Notes under the pieces: model-generated | Seen by the model: only the letters and a program-made list of their open reading frames with translations | Databases searched by the model: none | Told to the model about the DNA's origin: nothing | Assembly (NCBI GenBank): GCA_020025635.1 | Contig: JAHHRU010000002.1 | Location: 1-64,000 of the forward strand | DNA length: 64,000 nt | Source: Allofournierella sp. | Lineage (GTDB): Bacteria; Bacillota; Clostridia; Oscillospirales; Ruminococcaceae | Direction of reading: 5' to 3' | Position numbers and translations under genes: made by a program | Part shown: positions 41,464-49,947 of the stretch, one piece after another | Position numbering within the stretch: position 1 is the stretch's first letter | How the letters are laid out: every line of letters starts with the position of its first letter

Positions 41464-42372
41464 ATGGAGAGCACGATGAAAACACAGCATACAGCGGTGC
41501 ACCCCCGCAAAAAACGGATCACTGCTTTAAAGGCTGCCCCCTATCTGTTTATTGGGCCAGCCATCATCTATATTTTCTGCGTGACACTGCTGCCGGTCAT
41601 CATGGCCCTGCCGATCAGCTTTACCGACTGGTCCGCTCTGAGCCCCAATAAAAATTTTGTGGCGTTTGATAACTATGTGCGGCTGTTTCACGATAAAGAT
41701 TTCTGGACATCCTGCCTGACGATGCTGGAATTCTTTATCTATGTTCCCCTGGTAATGCTCTTAGGCCTTGCTGTTGCGGTGCTTTTGAACCAGAAGCTGA
41801 AGGGCATCAAGATTTTCCGGGTGATTTTCTATTCCCCTGTTATCACCTCCACCATTGCGGCGGCGATCCTGTTCGATTGGTTCTATCAGCCCACCTACGG
41901 TCTGTTCAACGCCATCCTCAAGTTTTTCGGTTTTTCCGGCATCGGCTGGGTGACGGATTCTTCCACAGCGGTTTTGTCGGTCATCCTGTTCAAGCTCTGG
42001 AAGGACTTTGGCGCCACCATGCTGATCTACCTGGCCGGCCTGCAGGATATTTCGCCCGAGCTGAAAGAGGCAGCCGCCATTGACGGTGCTTCCAGCTGGA
42101 AAAGCTTCTGCCGCATCACCTTCCCTCTGCTCAAGCCCGCTCACACTTATCTGCTCATGACCAAAGTCATTGGTGTATTTATGATCTTCCAGGAAACCTA
42201 CATGCTGGAAGGCCCTCTGCACAGCACCCGGACCGTTGTGAACTACATCTACGAAAAAGGCTTCCAGAGCTTCCAGATGGGCTACGCAAGCGCAATGTCT
42301 TTTGTGCTGTTTGTAATTGTAATGATCATGACGATCATTCAGTACAAAGTGACCAAGATGGATGTGCTTTAA
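41464..42372 (+). CDS. ABC sugar-type permease (MalF/UgpA-like)
   Basis: A 302-residue membrane protein with six predicted helices, starting LKAAPYLFIGPAIIYIFCVTLLPV. The EAA loop that docks the ATPase is ELKEAAAIDGASSWKSFCRITFPLLKP. Binding-protein-dependent transport inner-membrane family. It pairs with the next gene to form the channel. ATG 41464 follows AAAGGA; an internal ATG at 41476 is possible. Confidence 0.93.
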   Translation: MESTMKTQHTAVHPRKKRITALKAAPYLFIGPAIIYIFCVTLLPVIMALPISFTDWSALSPNKNFVAFDNYVRLFHDKDFWTSCLTMLEFFIYVPLVMLLGLAVAVLLNQKLKGIKIFRVIFYSPVITSTIAAAILFDWFYQPTYGLFNAILKFFGFSGIGWVTDSSTAVLSVILFKLWKDFGATMLIYLAGLQDISPELKEAAAIDGASSWKSFCRITFPLLKPAHTYLLMTKVIGVFMIFQETYMLEGPLHSTRTVVNYIYEKGFQSFQMGYASAMSFVLFVIVMIMTIIQYKVTKMDVL

Positions 42373-42384
42373 AGGAGATCGACC

Positions 42385-43215
42385 ATGACGAACAAACAAA
42401 ACGAACTGCTGAAAAAAGCGGGTCTTTACCTGCTGCTTGCGGTTGTGACCGTTATTACCGCTTTCCCCTTTCTGTGGATGATCTTGTCCTCGTTTAAGGA
42501 AAGCAGCGAATTTTATCTTTTGACCCCGAAGCTTCTGCCCAACAGCTTTCAGTTCGACAACTTCGTTGAACTGTTTGAGAAATGGTCCTTTGGCTCCTAC
42601 TACAAAAACAGCATCATCGTTACAGCTGTTCAGGTGGTTGCCAATATCCTGATCGTGCTGTTTGCGGGCTACGGCTTTGCAAAATATGATTTCAAAGGCA
42701 AGCATGTCCTTTTCATGATCGTTCTTGCTTCCACCATGATCCCCTGGGTTGCAACGATCATCCCCCTTTACATCATCACCAACTCCCTGCACCTGATCGA
42801 CACCTATATGGGCCTGATCATCCCCGGCATGGCCGATGCGTTCAGCATCTTCCTTGCCCGCAACTTCATGTCCACCATTCCCACCCCGCTTTTGGAGGCT
42901 GCCCGAATTGACGGCGCAGGCGAAGTAAAGGTATTTTTCCGGGTGGTGCTGCCTCAGGTGAAGCCCCTGATCGCGGTGATCGCTATCCAGAAAATGGTTT
43001 CCAGCTGGAACGCCTTCCAGTGGCCGCTGCTGGTTGTCAACAGCGAAGAGCTGCGCACCCTGCCCCTTGCCATGGCAAAGCTGTCCAGCCAGTATTACGA
43101 CTCGTACAATCTGAAGATGGCCGCAGCCACCCTTGCCATCATCCCGGTGCTGCTGCTGTACATCGCCTTCCAGAAATACTTTGTTGAAGGCATTTCCCTT
43201 TCCGGCATCAAGTAA
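42385..43215 (+). CDS. ABC sugar-type permease (MalG/UgpE-like)
   Basis: A 276-residue permease with about six helices. The N-terminal AFPFLWMILSSFKESSEF is typical of MalG-type subunits. The EAA loop is LLEAARIDGAGEVKVFFRVVLPQVKP. It follows the first permease by 12 bp, with AAAGGAG. No ATP-binding subunit follows. The only candidate in the window is the MsmK/UgpC-type ATPase in the converging operon at 54391-55425. Confidence 0.93.
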   Translation: MTNKQNELLKKAGLYLLLAVVTVITAFPFLWMILSSFKESSEFYLLTPKLLPNSFQFDNFVELFEKWSFGSYYKNSIIVTAVQVVANILIVLFAGYGFAKYDFKGKHVLFMIVLASTMIPWVATIIPLYIITNSLHLIDTYMGLIIPGMADAFSIFLARNFMSTIPTPLLEAARIDGAGEVKVFFRVVLPQVKPLIAVIAIQKMVSSWNAFQWPLLVVNSEELRTLPLAMAKLSSQYYDSYNLKMAAATLAIIPVLLLYIAFQKYFVEGISLSGIK

Positions 43216-43229
43216 GGAGATGAGTCTGC

Positions 43230-43994
43230 ATGGTGGATTATCACATTCACAGCACCTTTTCGGATGGCGAAGAAACGGTTGAAACTTTGATCGGCACCGC
43301 CAAGACGCTTGGCCTTGAGGCCATTGCCATCACCGATCATTTCGATGCGCTTGACCCCAGCCACAACCAGCGAACACTGCCTGAGCTCAAAGAGCATTTT
43401 TCCCGTATCCGCAAATGCTCCCGGGATGCCGGCCTTACGGTATACTGCGGTGTGGAAACCTGCACCGATGCCCAGGGGCGGTTTGCCGATGAGGATGCGC
43501 TGCTGGAATGCTGTGATATCATTATTACCAGCCCCCATTATTTCGCCGCAGGCTGCCCCACAGCGCCCGGTGACTATTTCAACGATGCCTACTGGCAGGG
43601 CTATAAAGAAACGGTCCTTGCTATGGCCCGGGCAAAGGGGGATGTTTTGGGGCACCCGGAAGGATACCTTCCGCTGGGCCCGCTGCTTGCACCCGGCACG
43701 ACCTACGAGGGCCGAAAAGAGATCTGCCGCAAAATCGCAGACCGTTATTTTGACCCACCCTACATCGAAGCTCTGGCACAGGCCCTGCTCGAAAGCAGAA
43801 AAGCCTGTGAGCTTCACGGAGCGACCGGAACTCCCCGGGAGTGGGTCGTTCAGAAACTGAACGAATATGGTGTTCCGTTTTCTATGGGCAGCGATGCGCA
43901 CGCTTTGAACCTGCTTGGCAAAAACCAGCGTGCACAGCAGCTGATGGAACGGTATCACCTGAAGCAATATCATCCGATTAAAAAGGAGAAATGA
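43230..43994 (+). CDS. PHP-domain metal-dependent hydrolase (HisK/phosphoesterase-like)
   Basis: A 254-residue cytoplasmic protein of the PHP fold. The trinuclear metal site is visible as DYHIHSTFSDGE, ITDHFDA, CGVETCTDA, HPEGY and, at the end, GSDAHALN. Members hydrolyse phosphate esters such as histidinol phosphate or AMP-like compounds. In this operon it could remove the phosphate left after the phosphodiesterase step. That order of reactions is inference. AAGGAGATG precedes the start, and the 3' end overlaps or abuts the next gene. Confidence 0.88.
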   Translation: MVDYHIHSTFSDGEETVETLIGTAKTLGLEAIAITDHFDALDPSHNQRTLPELKEHFSRIRKCSRDAGLTVYCGVETCTDAQGRFADEDALLECCDIIITSPHYFAAGCPTAPGDYFNDAYWQGYKETVLAMARAKGDVLGHPEGYLPLGPLLAPGTTYEGRKEICRKIADRYFDPPYIEALAQALLESRKACELHGATGTPREWVVQKLNEYGVPFSMGSDAHALNLLGKNQRAQQLMERYHLKQYHPIKKEK

Positions 43995-43996
43995 TT

Positions 43997-44986
43997 ATGG
44001 TTAAAATCGCATTGGTTGGATGCGGGACCATGGGCCGCGTGCATTGCGGCGGCTATGCCAAGATCCCTTCTGTTCAGCTGGTTGCAGTGTGCGATCTGAG
44101 TGAAGAAAAGATGAGTGCACTGCCCATTCCGGCACAGACCCGGCACTATCAGTCATTTGATGAGATGATGGAGCAGGAGGAATTTGACATCCTGGATGTG
44201 TGCCTGCCCACCTATCTGCACAAAGAATACGCAATGCGCGGCATGCGTGCCAAAAAGCACGTTTTCTGCGAAAAGCCCATTGCGCTTACCAATGAAGATG
44301 CACAGGAAATGATTGCCTGCGCAAAGGAAAACAATGTTAAATTCTCGGTGGGCCAGGTCCTGCGCCTGTTCCCCATGTACGCCAATGCCGCACAGCAGGT
44401 AAAGGACGGCCGGCTCGGCATCCCCAAGCTGATCCGAACGACCCGCAACCAGGCATTCCCGCCATGGAGCTGGGAAGGCTGGTATCAGGATTACAAAAAG
44501 AGCGGCGGCCCGATCGTGGATCTTGCCATTCACGATATCGACTGGATCATCGGCAACTTCGGCAAGGTGGAGCGTGTTTACGCAAAAGCCTTCTGCGGCA
44601 AGGTGGAAAAGCAGGATCACTGCATGATCACCCTGCGGCTCGTCAACGGCGCCATCGCCCATGTGGAGGCCAGCTGGGCCTATCCGCAGGGTTCGGTGTT
44701 CCGCACCACCTTCGAGATCATCGGCACCGATGCGCAGATCGAGTATGACAGCGTGGCAAACGCCCCCATCCATTACCAGACCTTTGAAGACGGAGCCCAT
44801 CGGGACGCTTATCTTTCTCCTGTTTTGGGAACTCTTGAGCCGTACTGCGCTGAGCTGCTTGCATTCGTTCAGAGTGTGGAAAACGGCACACCTTTGATCG
44901 TAACCGGCGAAGATGCGGCCGAAACTCTTCGAGTGGCACTTGCCGCTTTGGAATCGGCGCAAACGGGCGAACCCGTTGAGCTGTAA
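43997..44986 (+). CDS. Gfo/Idh/MocA-family oxidoreductase A
   Basis: A 329-residue NAD(P)-dependent dehydrogenase. The Rossmann motif is ALVGCGTMGRVH and the family motif is CEKPIALT, with the catalytic-type lysine. The C-terminal domain shows GGPIVDLAIHDIDW. The family oxidises sugar or cyclitol hydroxyls, for example in inositol dehydrogenase. ATG 43997 has a proper 8-base gap from GGAG; ATG 43991 overlaps the preceding stop but is only 2 bases from GGAG. It is the first of three family members in the operon, suggesting successive or substrate-variant oxidations. Confidence 0.9.
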   Translation: MVKIALVGCGTMGRVHCGGYAKIPSVQLVAVCDLSEEKMSALPIPAQTRHYQSFDEMMEQEEFDILDVCLPTYLHKEYAMRGMRAKKHVFCEKPIALTNEDAQEMIACAKENNVKFSVGQVLRLFPMYANAAQQVKDGRLGIPKLIRTTRNQAFPPWSWEGWYQDYKKSGGPIVDLAIHDIDWIIGNFGKVERVYAKAFCGKVEKQDHCMITLRLVNGAIAHVEASWAYPQGSVFRTTFEIIGTDAQIEYDSVANAPIHYQTFEDGAHRDAYLSPVLGTLEPYCAELLAFVQSVENGTPLIVTGEDAAETLRVALAALESAQTGEPVEL

Positions 44987-45000
44987 AGGGAGGGCCTATC

Positions 45001-46008
45001 ATGGAAAAGAAAGTAAAAATCGGCGTGATCAGCTTTGAGCACATGCACGCACTGAGTTATACCCGGGAGCTTTTGAAGCTGCCCAACGTGGAACTGGTGG
45101 GCATTGCCGACACCGATGAATTCCGCGGCACCCGCATGGCTTTCCAGTTCGGGACCAAATATTACCCCGATTACCATGACCTGCTGGAAACCGACATCGA
45201 CGGTGTTATCATCTGCACCTGCAACCGGCTCCACTGTGAAGTATCGGTGGCAGCCGCCCAGCACAAAAAGCACATTTTGGTGGAAAAACCCTTTGCCATG
45301 ACCGCACCGCAGGCAGAAGAGATGCTTCGCGCAGCAAAGGAAAACGGCGTGCAGATCATGAACGCCTTCCCCATGCGCTTCAATCCCAATGTGATCGAAG
45401 CAAAACAGATGGTGGACGAAGGCAAGATCGGCGATATCCTGTGCATCACCGGCATCAACCACGGCAAGATCCCCTCCGGCTGGTTCATTGACCCGTCCCA
45501 GTCCGGCGGCGGCGGCGTAATGGACCACACCGTTCATCTGGCCGACCTGATGCGCTGGTTTACCGGCAGCGAATATACCGATGTATACTGCGAAAGCGGC
45601 AGCCTGATCCACAACCAGCACATCGATGACTGCGGCATCGTGACCGCCGATATGGAAAGCGGCGCTTTTGTCACCATCGACTGCAGCTGGGCACACCACA
45701 AGAATTATCCCATCTGGCCCCAGGTGGATATGGAGATCATCGGCACCAAGGGCACCATTGACCTGCATGCTTTCGGCCAGGTCAACCGCATCTATGATTT
45801 GAAGGGCAACCTTGTGGAGGATGTTGTGTGGAACGAAGACGGCGATGCAGGCCTTGTTCGGGAATTCGTTTCGGTTTGCCGCACCGGCCAAAAGCCCAAC
45901 GCATCCGGTGCTGACGGTGCCCGTGCGCTTGAGGTTGCCGTGGCTGCCTACAAGTCCACCGCTTCTCACAAAAAAATTGCGGTTGAACATCTGAATACGC
46001 AGGAATAA
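45001..46008 (+). CDS. Gfo/Idh/MocA-family oxidoreductase B
   Basis: A 335-residue family member, divergent at the N-terminus: instead of GxGxxG it reads GVISFEHMHALSY, so the nucleotide loop is unusual and cofactor binding may be altered. The family motif HILVEKPFAMT is present, and SGGGGVMDHTVHLADLMRWF gives the C-terminal signature. It follows oxidoreductase A by 14 bp with GGGAGGG. Substrate unknown. Confidence 0.88.
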   Translation: MEKKVKIGVISFEHMHALSYTRELLKLPNVELVGIADTDEFRGTRMAFQFGTKYYPDYHDLLETDIDGVIICTCNRLHCEVSVAAAQHKKHILVEKPFAMTAPQAEEMLRAAKENGVQIMNAFPMRFNPNVIEAKQMVDEGKIGDILCITGINHGKIPSGWFIDPSQSGGGGVMDHTVHLADLMRWFTGSEYTDVYCESGSLIHNQHIDDCGIVTADMESGAFVTIDCSWAHHKNYPIWPQVDMEIIGTKGTIDLHAFGQVNRIYDLKGNLVEDVVWNEDGDAGLVREFVSVCRTGQKPNASGADGARALEVAVAAYKSTASHKKIAVEHLNTQE

Positions 46009-46051
46009 GGCGCAGCCGGCCTTGATTTCTAGGGCAAAGAGGTGTATTTTT

Positions 46052-46804
46052 ATGTTTGGTGAATTGACTGTTTTTTCACAGGTTTTGCAGACCCAGTGCC
46101 ACATCACGGTGGTGGGGCCCCGGAACCCGGATGCAAAAAAGCCAATGAAAGCTGCTTATGTGCTTCACGGGCTGATCGGGAACAACACGGACTGGATCCA
46201 GTACACCTCTTTGCCTCTGCTTGCACGGGATGGACAGACCCTGTTTGTGCTGCCCTGTGTGGGAAGAAGCTGGTATATCGACAGCATCAGCGGCCAGCAA
46301 TGGTTTACCTATGTCTCTCAGGAGCTTCCCCAAATCTGCCGCCGGTTTTTCAATATTTCCGACAAGCCGGAGGACACGGCCGTTCTGGGCAACTCCATGG
46401 GCGGGTACGGCGCACTGAAATGTGCCCTTTCCTTTCCGGAAAAATACGGCCTTTGCTGTGCGTTTTCGCCTGCTGCCATGTACTGGGATGACTACTTCCA
46501 CACCGAGGACTGTCAGGACTGTTTGGAAGATCTCAAAGGGATCTTCGGGCCGGAGCTCTCTGTTCCGGCAAAAGACCATCTGCCGCTGCTGGCACAAAAA
46601 GCTTTTGATGGAAACAATAAACTCATAATACGCATTTTCTGTGGGGACGGCGACATCCTTTTGGATCAGAACCGCCGCTTTGCCAGAGAAATGCAGGCAC
46701 TCGCCCCGGATTTTCGGTATCATGAAGGAAAAGGAATCCATGACTGGATATTCTGGAACGAGTCACTGGAACGGCTTTACCACGAGTTCCATGATTGGTT
46801 TTAG
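46052..46804 (+). CDS. Esterase family protein (alpha/beta hydrolase, esterase D-like)
   Basis: A 250-residue cytoplasmic hydrolase of the esterase D/feruloyl-esterase-like group. The nucleophile serine is in GNSMGGYGA (about residue 120). The oxyanion region is YVLHGLIGNNTDW, and the catalytic His is likely in GIHDWIFW. The frame starts earlier, but ATG 46052 after AAAGAGGTG is the natural start. In the operon it could hydrolyse an ester or lactone made by the oxidoreductases. This is inference. Confidence 0.85.
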   Translation: MFGELTVFSQVLQTQCHITVVGPRNPDAKKPMKAAYVLHGLIGNNTDWIQYTSLPLLARDGQTLFVLPCVGRSWYIDSISGQQWFTYVSQELPQICRRFFNISDKPEDTAVLGNSMGGYGALKCALSFPEKYGLCCAFSPAAMYWDDYFHTEDCQDCLEDLKGIFGPELSVPAKDHLPLLAQKAFDGNNKLIIRIFCGDGDILLDQNRRFAREMQALAPDFRYHEGKGIHDWIFWNESLERLYHEFHDWF

Positions 46805-46873
46805 TTGCAATTTGCCATAGGGCAAAACACCACATATGTTGTGGAATTTCTTTTATAAGGCGAGGAAAACAAA

Positions 46874-47902
46874 ATGGATAAAATGCGAGTAGGAATTATC
46901 GGCTGCGGAAAAATTTTTCCCATGCATGCGGTTTCGGTCAGCAAGCTGGAAAACGCTGAGCTGGCGGCGGTGTGCGATGTAAAGGAAGATCGTGCAAAGG
47001 CGGCCGCTGAACTGTTTGGCTGCCGGTATTACACCGACTACCGCGAGATGATGGACAAAGAGCATCTGAACAGTGTTCATATCTGCACCCCGCACCATCT
47101 GCACGCTCCCATTGCTTTGGAGGCGATCGGCCGTGGACTGCACGTTCTTACCGAAAAGCCGATGGCCTTGAACGTGAGCGATGCAGAGCAGATGATCCAG
47201 GCCGCAGAGGACCATCATGTAAAGCTTATGGTAAGCTTTCAGAACCGTTTTAACCCCGGTTCCCTGCTGATCCGTGAAAAGCTCCAGTCCGGCGAGCTGG
47301 GCCGAATTCTTTCCGCCCGGATGCTGGTCACCTGGGACCGCTCTGATGAATATTATTCCAAAAGTGACTGGAAGGGCACCTGGGATAAAGAGGGCGGCGG
47401 TGTGATGATCGACCAGGCCATTCACACCCTGGATCTGATGAACTGGTTCATCTCCTCTCCTGTGGATCACATCAATGTTCACATGGGCAACCGGGCACAT
47501 CATCTGATCGATGTGGATGACTATGCAGAAGGCATGATCGCCTACAAAAACGGCGTAACCGCCAGTTTTTATGCCATCAACTACTATGCCTACGATGCGC
47601 CGGTGGAAATTGAGCTGTGCTGCGAAAACGGCATTGCCAAGCTGGTGGGTGAAAAGGCTGTTATCACCCTGTTTGACGGCCGGGAATTTTCTGCTGACCG
47701 GGACCCCCGCCAGACCTTTGATTTTGGCAACGTGAAACAGTATTGGGGCGTGGGCCACATGAAAGAGATCCGCCATTTCTACGATTCCCTTGCAAACGGC
47801 ACCCCCATGCGCAATTCCGCCCGGGAAGTGCTTGCCACTCAGAAGCTCATCTGCTCGATTTATGAAGCAGGACGGAAAAACCCCAATTTCATTCAGCGTT
47901 AA
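46874..47902 (+). CDS. Gfo/Idh/MocA-family oxidoreductase C
   Basis: A 342-residue dehydrogenase with a canonical nucleotide loop (GIIGCGKIFPMH), TEKPMALN, and GGGVMIDQAIHTLDLMNWF. It is the last gene of the ROK operon and is followed by a terminator. AAGGCGAGG precedes the start. It shares the family plan with A and B but differs in sequence throughout, so these are old paralogues rather than recent duplicates. Substrate unknown. Confidence 0.9.
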   Translation: MDKMRVGIIGCGKIFPMHAVSVSKLENAELAAVCDVKEDRAKAAAELFGCRYYTDYREMMDKEHLNSVHICTPHHLHAPIALEAIGRGLHVLTEKPMALNVSDAEQMIQAAEDHHVKLMVSFQNRFNPGSLLIREKLQSGELGRILSARMLVTWDRSDEYYSKSDWKGTWDKEGGGVMIDQAIHTLDLMNWFISSPVDHINVHMGNRAHHLIDVDDYAEGMIAYKNGVTASFYAINYYAYDAPVEIELCCENGIAKLVGEKAVITLFDGREFSADRDPRQTFDFGNVKQYWGVGHMKEIRHFYDSLANGTPMRNSAREVLATQKLICSIYEAGRKNPNFIQR

Positions 47903-47910
47903 CACTTTAA

Positions 47911-47946
47911 AAAAGCCGCTGCCCGTAAAACGGACAGCGGCTTTTT
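47911..47946 (+). terminator. Terminator of the ROK operon
   Basis: AAAAGCCGCTG (47911-47921) pairs with CAGCGGCTTTT (47935-47945), with a T5 run. Confidence 0.85.
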
Positions 47947-48374
47947 GGTTTCTTTCATCTGTGCAGGATTTTATGGCTTTAGCCGCCGGCCGCACTGCCC
48001 AGCAGGGGCAGGCGGTCCGTTTTGCCTTTTCCGCAATTTGAGCAGGGCCCCCTGGTAAAGGGAAAAGGCCGTAATGTTTGCAGGCATCGGGCGGGGCCTT
48101 CGGCCGGGTTCGGGTCAGGCCGCAAACAAGGAGCTCGGCATGGCCTTCAGCTTTGAAGCAGAAATCAACAGCGCCCGCTTTTGAAAGCGGGCGCTGTTTT
48201 ATCATTTTCCGTCAGCGGCGATTTTTCAGCGCCGGGATGCGGCGGGCAGGCACTGCATTGCTGCCTGCGGCCCCGGACCGGATGGTCCGGCAATGCTGTG
48301 CAGTCATTCCGCACTCGGCCCGCCGTTTCGCCAGTTCGGGTTTTGTCCGGATTTTCTTTTCAGAAATCCGCTGC
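47947..48374. other. Gene-free, highly structured region; possible ncRNA or repeat element
   Basis: No supported gene lies in these 428 bp. Block 1 (about 47983-48165) contains nested hairpins: TGCCC/GGGCA (47996-48010), GCCTTTTCC/GGGAAAAGGC, GGCC-TTCG-GGCC near 48100, and TGTTTGC/GCAAACA. Block 2 (48240-48325) folds into one long interrupted hairpin: CGGCGGGC/GCCCGCCG outside, then GCAC/GTGC, GCATTGC/GCAATGC, and a tip CGGACC/GGTCCG. A terminator separates the blocks. This could be a small RNA, a palindromic repeat element or decayed sequence. Neither block matches an RNA family I know well. Confidence 0.4.
48168..48200. terminator. Symmetrical terminator inside the structured region
   Basis: ACAGCGCCCGCTTT (48168-48181) has an exact complement at 48184-48197, followed by T-runs. 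It lacks an obvious gene on the + strand to terminate, since the ROK operon already ends at 47946. A short + strand transcript may end here. Confidence 0.75.
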
Positions 48375-49073
48375 TCACATCGATTCCAGCTCTTCTATAT
48401 GCTTTACGCCTTCACTTTTGCTCAGGTTGTGGACGATTTTAACGTGGTCCGTGGGTTCACTCAAACCCACCCAAAAGGTACCGCCAACCAAATCCGAGAT
48501 CGTTTCCTTGCTGCGATTGATTTCAACATCATAAAGCTTGTATCCACTGCTGCGCATCAGCTCAATAAAAGTCCCCAGTGCTTCCATGGTTTCAAACTCC
48601 GCAAAGAAGTTGATCTGCTTTGACCGCACTCTTAAAAAAGCATCGATTTTTGACATCATGGTCATCACGACCAGCAGAAAGCATCCGCAGACCACCGCAC
48701 CCACATAAAACCCTGCACCCACAGCCAGCCCCATGCAGGCGGCCGCCCACAGGCCTGCCGCCGTAGTAAGGCCCTTCACCTGGCGCGAGGTAATGATGAT
48801 CGTTCCAGCACCCAAAAAACCAATTCCGCTGATGACCTGGGCACCCAGCCGAGCCGGGTCCCCCGTACCGAACGTTTCAACAAGATATTGGCCGGTAAGC
48901 ATCACCAGTGCACTTGCCATGCAAACGATCATGTATGTGCGAAGGCCTGCCGGTCTGCGCTTTCGGCCCCGCTCAAAGCCCAAAATGCCGCCCAACAGCA
49001 AAGCCAGCGCCAGCCGAACAATCGTTGAGAAAATATTCAGTTCTTCCAGCATCCCCATACATTTCTGTACCAT
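48375..49073 (-). CDS. MgtC/SapB-family membrane protein
   Basis: A 232-residue protein. The N-terminal four- to five-helix MgtC domain shows RLALALLLGGILGFERGRKRRPAGLRTYMIVCMASALVM and GISGIGFLGAGTII-like sequence (VISGIGFLGAGTIIITS). A soluble ACT-like C-terminal region follows (about 145-232). MgtC proteins are linked to Mg2+ limitation and regulation of ATP synthase or phosphate uptake in pathogens; in gut Firmicutes the role is unclear. It starts at ATG 49073 with AGGAGATG rather far upstream (about 12 bases). It lies alone between the two converging sugar operons. Confidence 0.92.
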   Translation of the reverse strand: MVQKCMGMLEELNIFSTIVRLALALLLGGILGFERGRKRRPAGLRTYMIVCMASALVMLTGQYLVETFGTGDPARLGAQVISGIGFLGAGTIIITSRQVKGLTTAAGLWAAACMGLAVGAGFYVGAVVCGCFLLVVMTMMSKIDAFLRVRSKQINFFAEFETMEALGTFIELMRSSGYKLYDVEINRSKETISDLVGGTFWVGLSEPTDHVKIVHNLSKSEGVKHIEELESM

Positions 49074-49163
49074 AGAAAGCTGTCATCTCCTATATATAAT
49101 TTTTTCCGGCACAAACGGGAATCACAAAGAAAAACTGCTCTGGATCTTCGACCCGCATTTAAA

Positions 49164-49835
49164 TCAGTACGTTTCCTGTGAATTTCGAGTTCCCTCTACG
49201 ATATCAATGCCGTTGCTTGTACCCAGCCGTGCACAGCCCAGTGCAATGTATTTTTCTGCGTCCTCTGTTGTGCGAATTCCGCCGGATGCTTTCATTTTTG
49301 CCGGAACTTTCAGATATTTGTTAAACAATTCAATGTCTTCAAAGCAGGCACCGCGGCTTCCGTAACCGGTAGAGGTCTTGATAAAATCTGCTCCTGTTTC
49401 CTCCACGATCCTGCACATTGCCGCGATCTTTTCTTCCGGCAGATAGCATGTTTCGATGATCACTTTCAGGATCTTCCCGCGGCTGTGGCAAACCCCCACC
49501 AGAGCGGCTACTTCTGCCTTCACATAGGCCTCATCGCCTTGCAGCAGCCTGCCCACATTGATGACCATATCGATTTCATCCGCACCGTTGGCAATCGCTT
49601 CAATGGCTTCCGCCACTTTGATGGATGTGGTGTGCGTGCCGAAAGGAAATCCGATCACGCTGCACACCTTCACATCTGTATTGGCCAGTTCCCGTGCAAC
49701 CAGCGCAACATTGCACGGATTTACGCAGACGGATGCAAAATCGTATTTACGTGCTTCCTGGCATTTTGCAATGATATCCTGCTCGGTTGCATAGGGCTTC
49801 AGGTAGGTGTGGTCGATATATTTATTCAGCTTCAT
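49164..49835 (-). CDS. deoC: Deoxyribose-phosphate aldolase
   Basis: A 223-residue cytoplasmic class I aldolase that splits 2-deoxyribose 5-phosphate into acetaldehyde and glyceraldehyde 3-phosphate. The Schiff-base lysine is Lys153 in DFIKTSTGYG. Asp89 in EIDMVIN and Lys182 in VPAKMKASGGIRT complete the known catalytic set. The length is normal. It is the last gene of the LacI operon, after the solute-binding protein gene and a hairpin. Its presence with a PfkB kinase points to catabolism of deoxyribose or a related sugar taken up by this operon. Confidence 0.95.
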   Translation of the reverse strand: MKLNKYIDHTYLKPYATEQDIIAKCQEARKYDFASVCVNPCNVALVARELANTDVKVCSVIGFPFGTHTTSIKVAEAIEAIANGADEIDMVINVGRLLQGDEAYVKAEVAALVGVCHSRGKILKVIIETCYLPEEKIAAMCRIVEETGADFIKTSTGYGSRGACFEDIELFNKYLKVPAKMKASGGIRTTEDAEKYIALGCARLGTSNGIDIVEGTRNSQETY

Positions 49836-49889
49836 AAGTACAGGGTCCTTTCTCGTTTTTCAAATTATATGTCCAGCGTTTTAAACTGT

Positions 49890-49919
49890 GGGAGCACAGG
49901 CCGATCAGCCTGTGCTCCC
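49890..49919. terminator. Hairpin between receptor gene and deoC
   Basis: A perfect 12-bp stem GGGAGCACAGGC (49890-49901) pairs with 49908-49919. The minus side has only a weak T-tract, so partial termination or RNA stabilisation after the receptor gene is likely. Confidence 0.65.
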
Positions 49920-49947
49920 CTGTTTTTCGGATCTTACGTTTTGGAAA

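Noticed and set aside
48110..48140. A GGTCAGG-like stretch resembling the SRP RNA loop
   Set aside because: GTCAGG is present, but the matching GGAA and AGCAG parts of the SRP helix 8 loop are absent, so this is not the ffs RNA.
46853..48205. A 450-residue minus-strand frame extending into the gene-free region
   Set aside because: It is mostly antisense to oxidoreductase C. Its upstream part crosses two terminators and shows no ribosome binding site or recognisable domain.
48078..48623. A 181-residue + strand frame over the structured block and the mgtC 3' end
   Set aside because: It crosses the strong terminator at 48168-48200, overlaps a real gene antisense, and has no domain.
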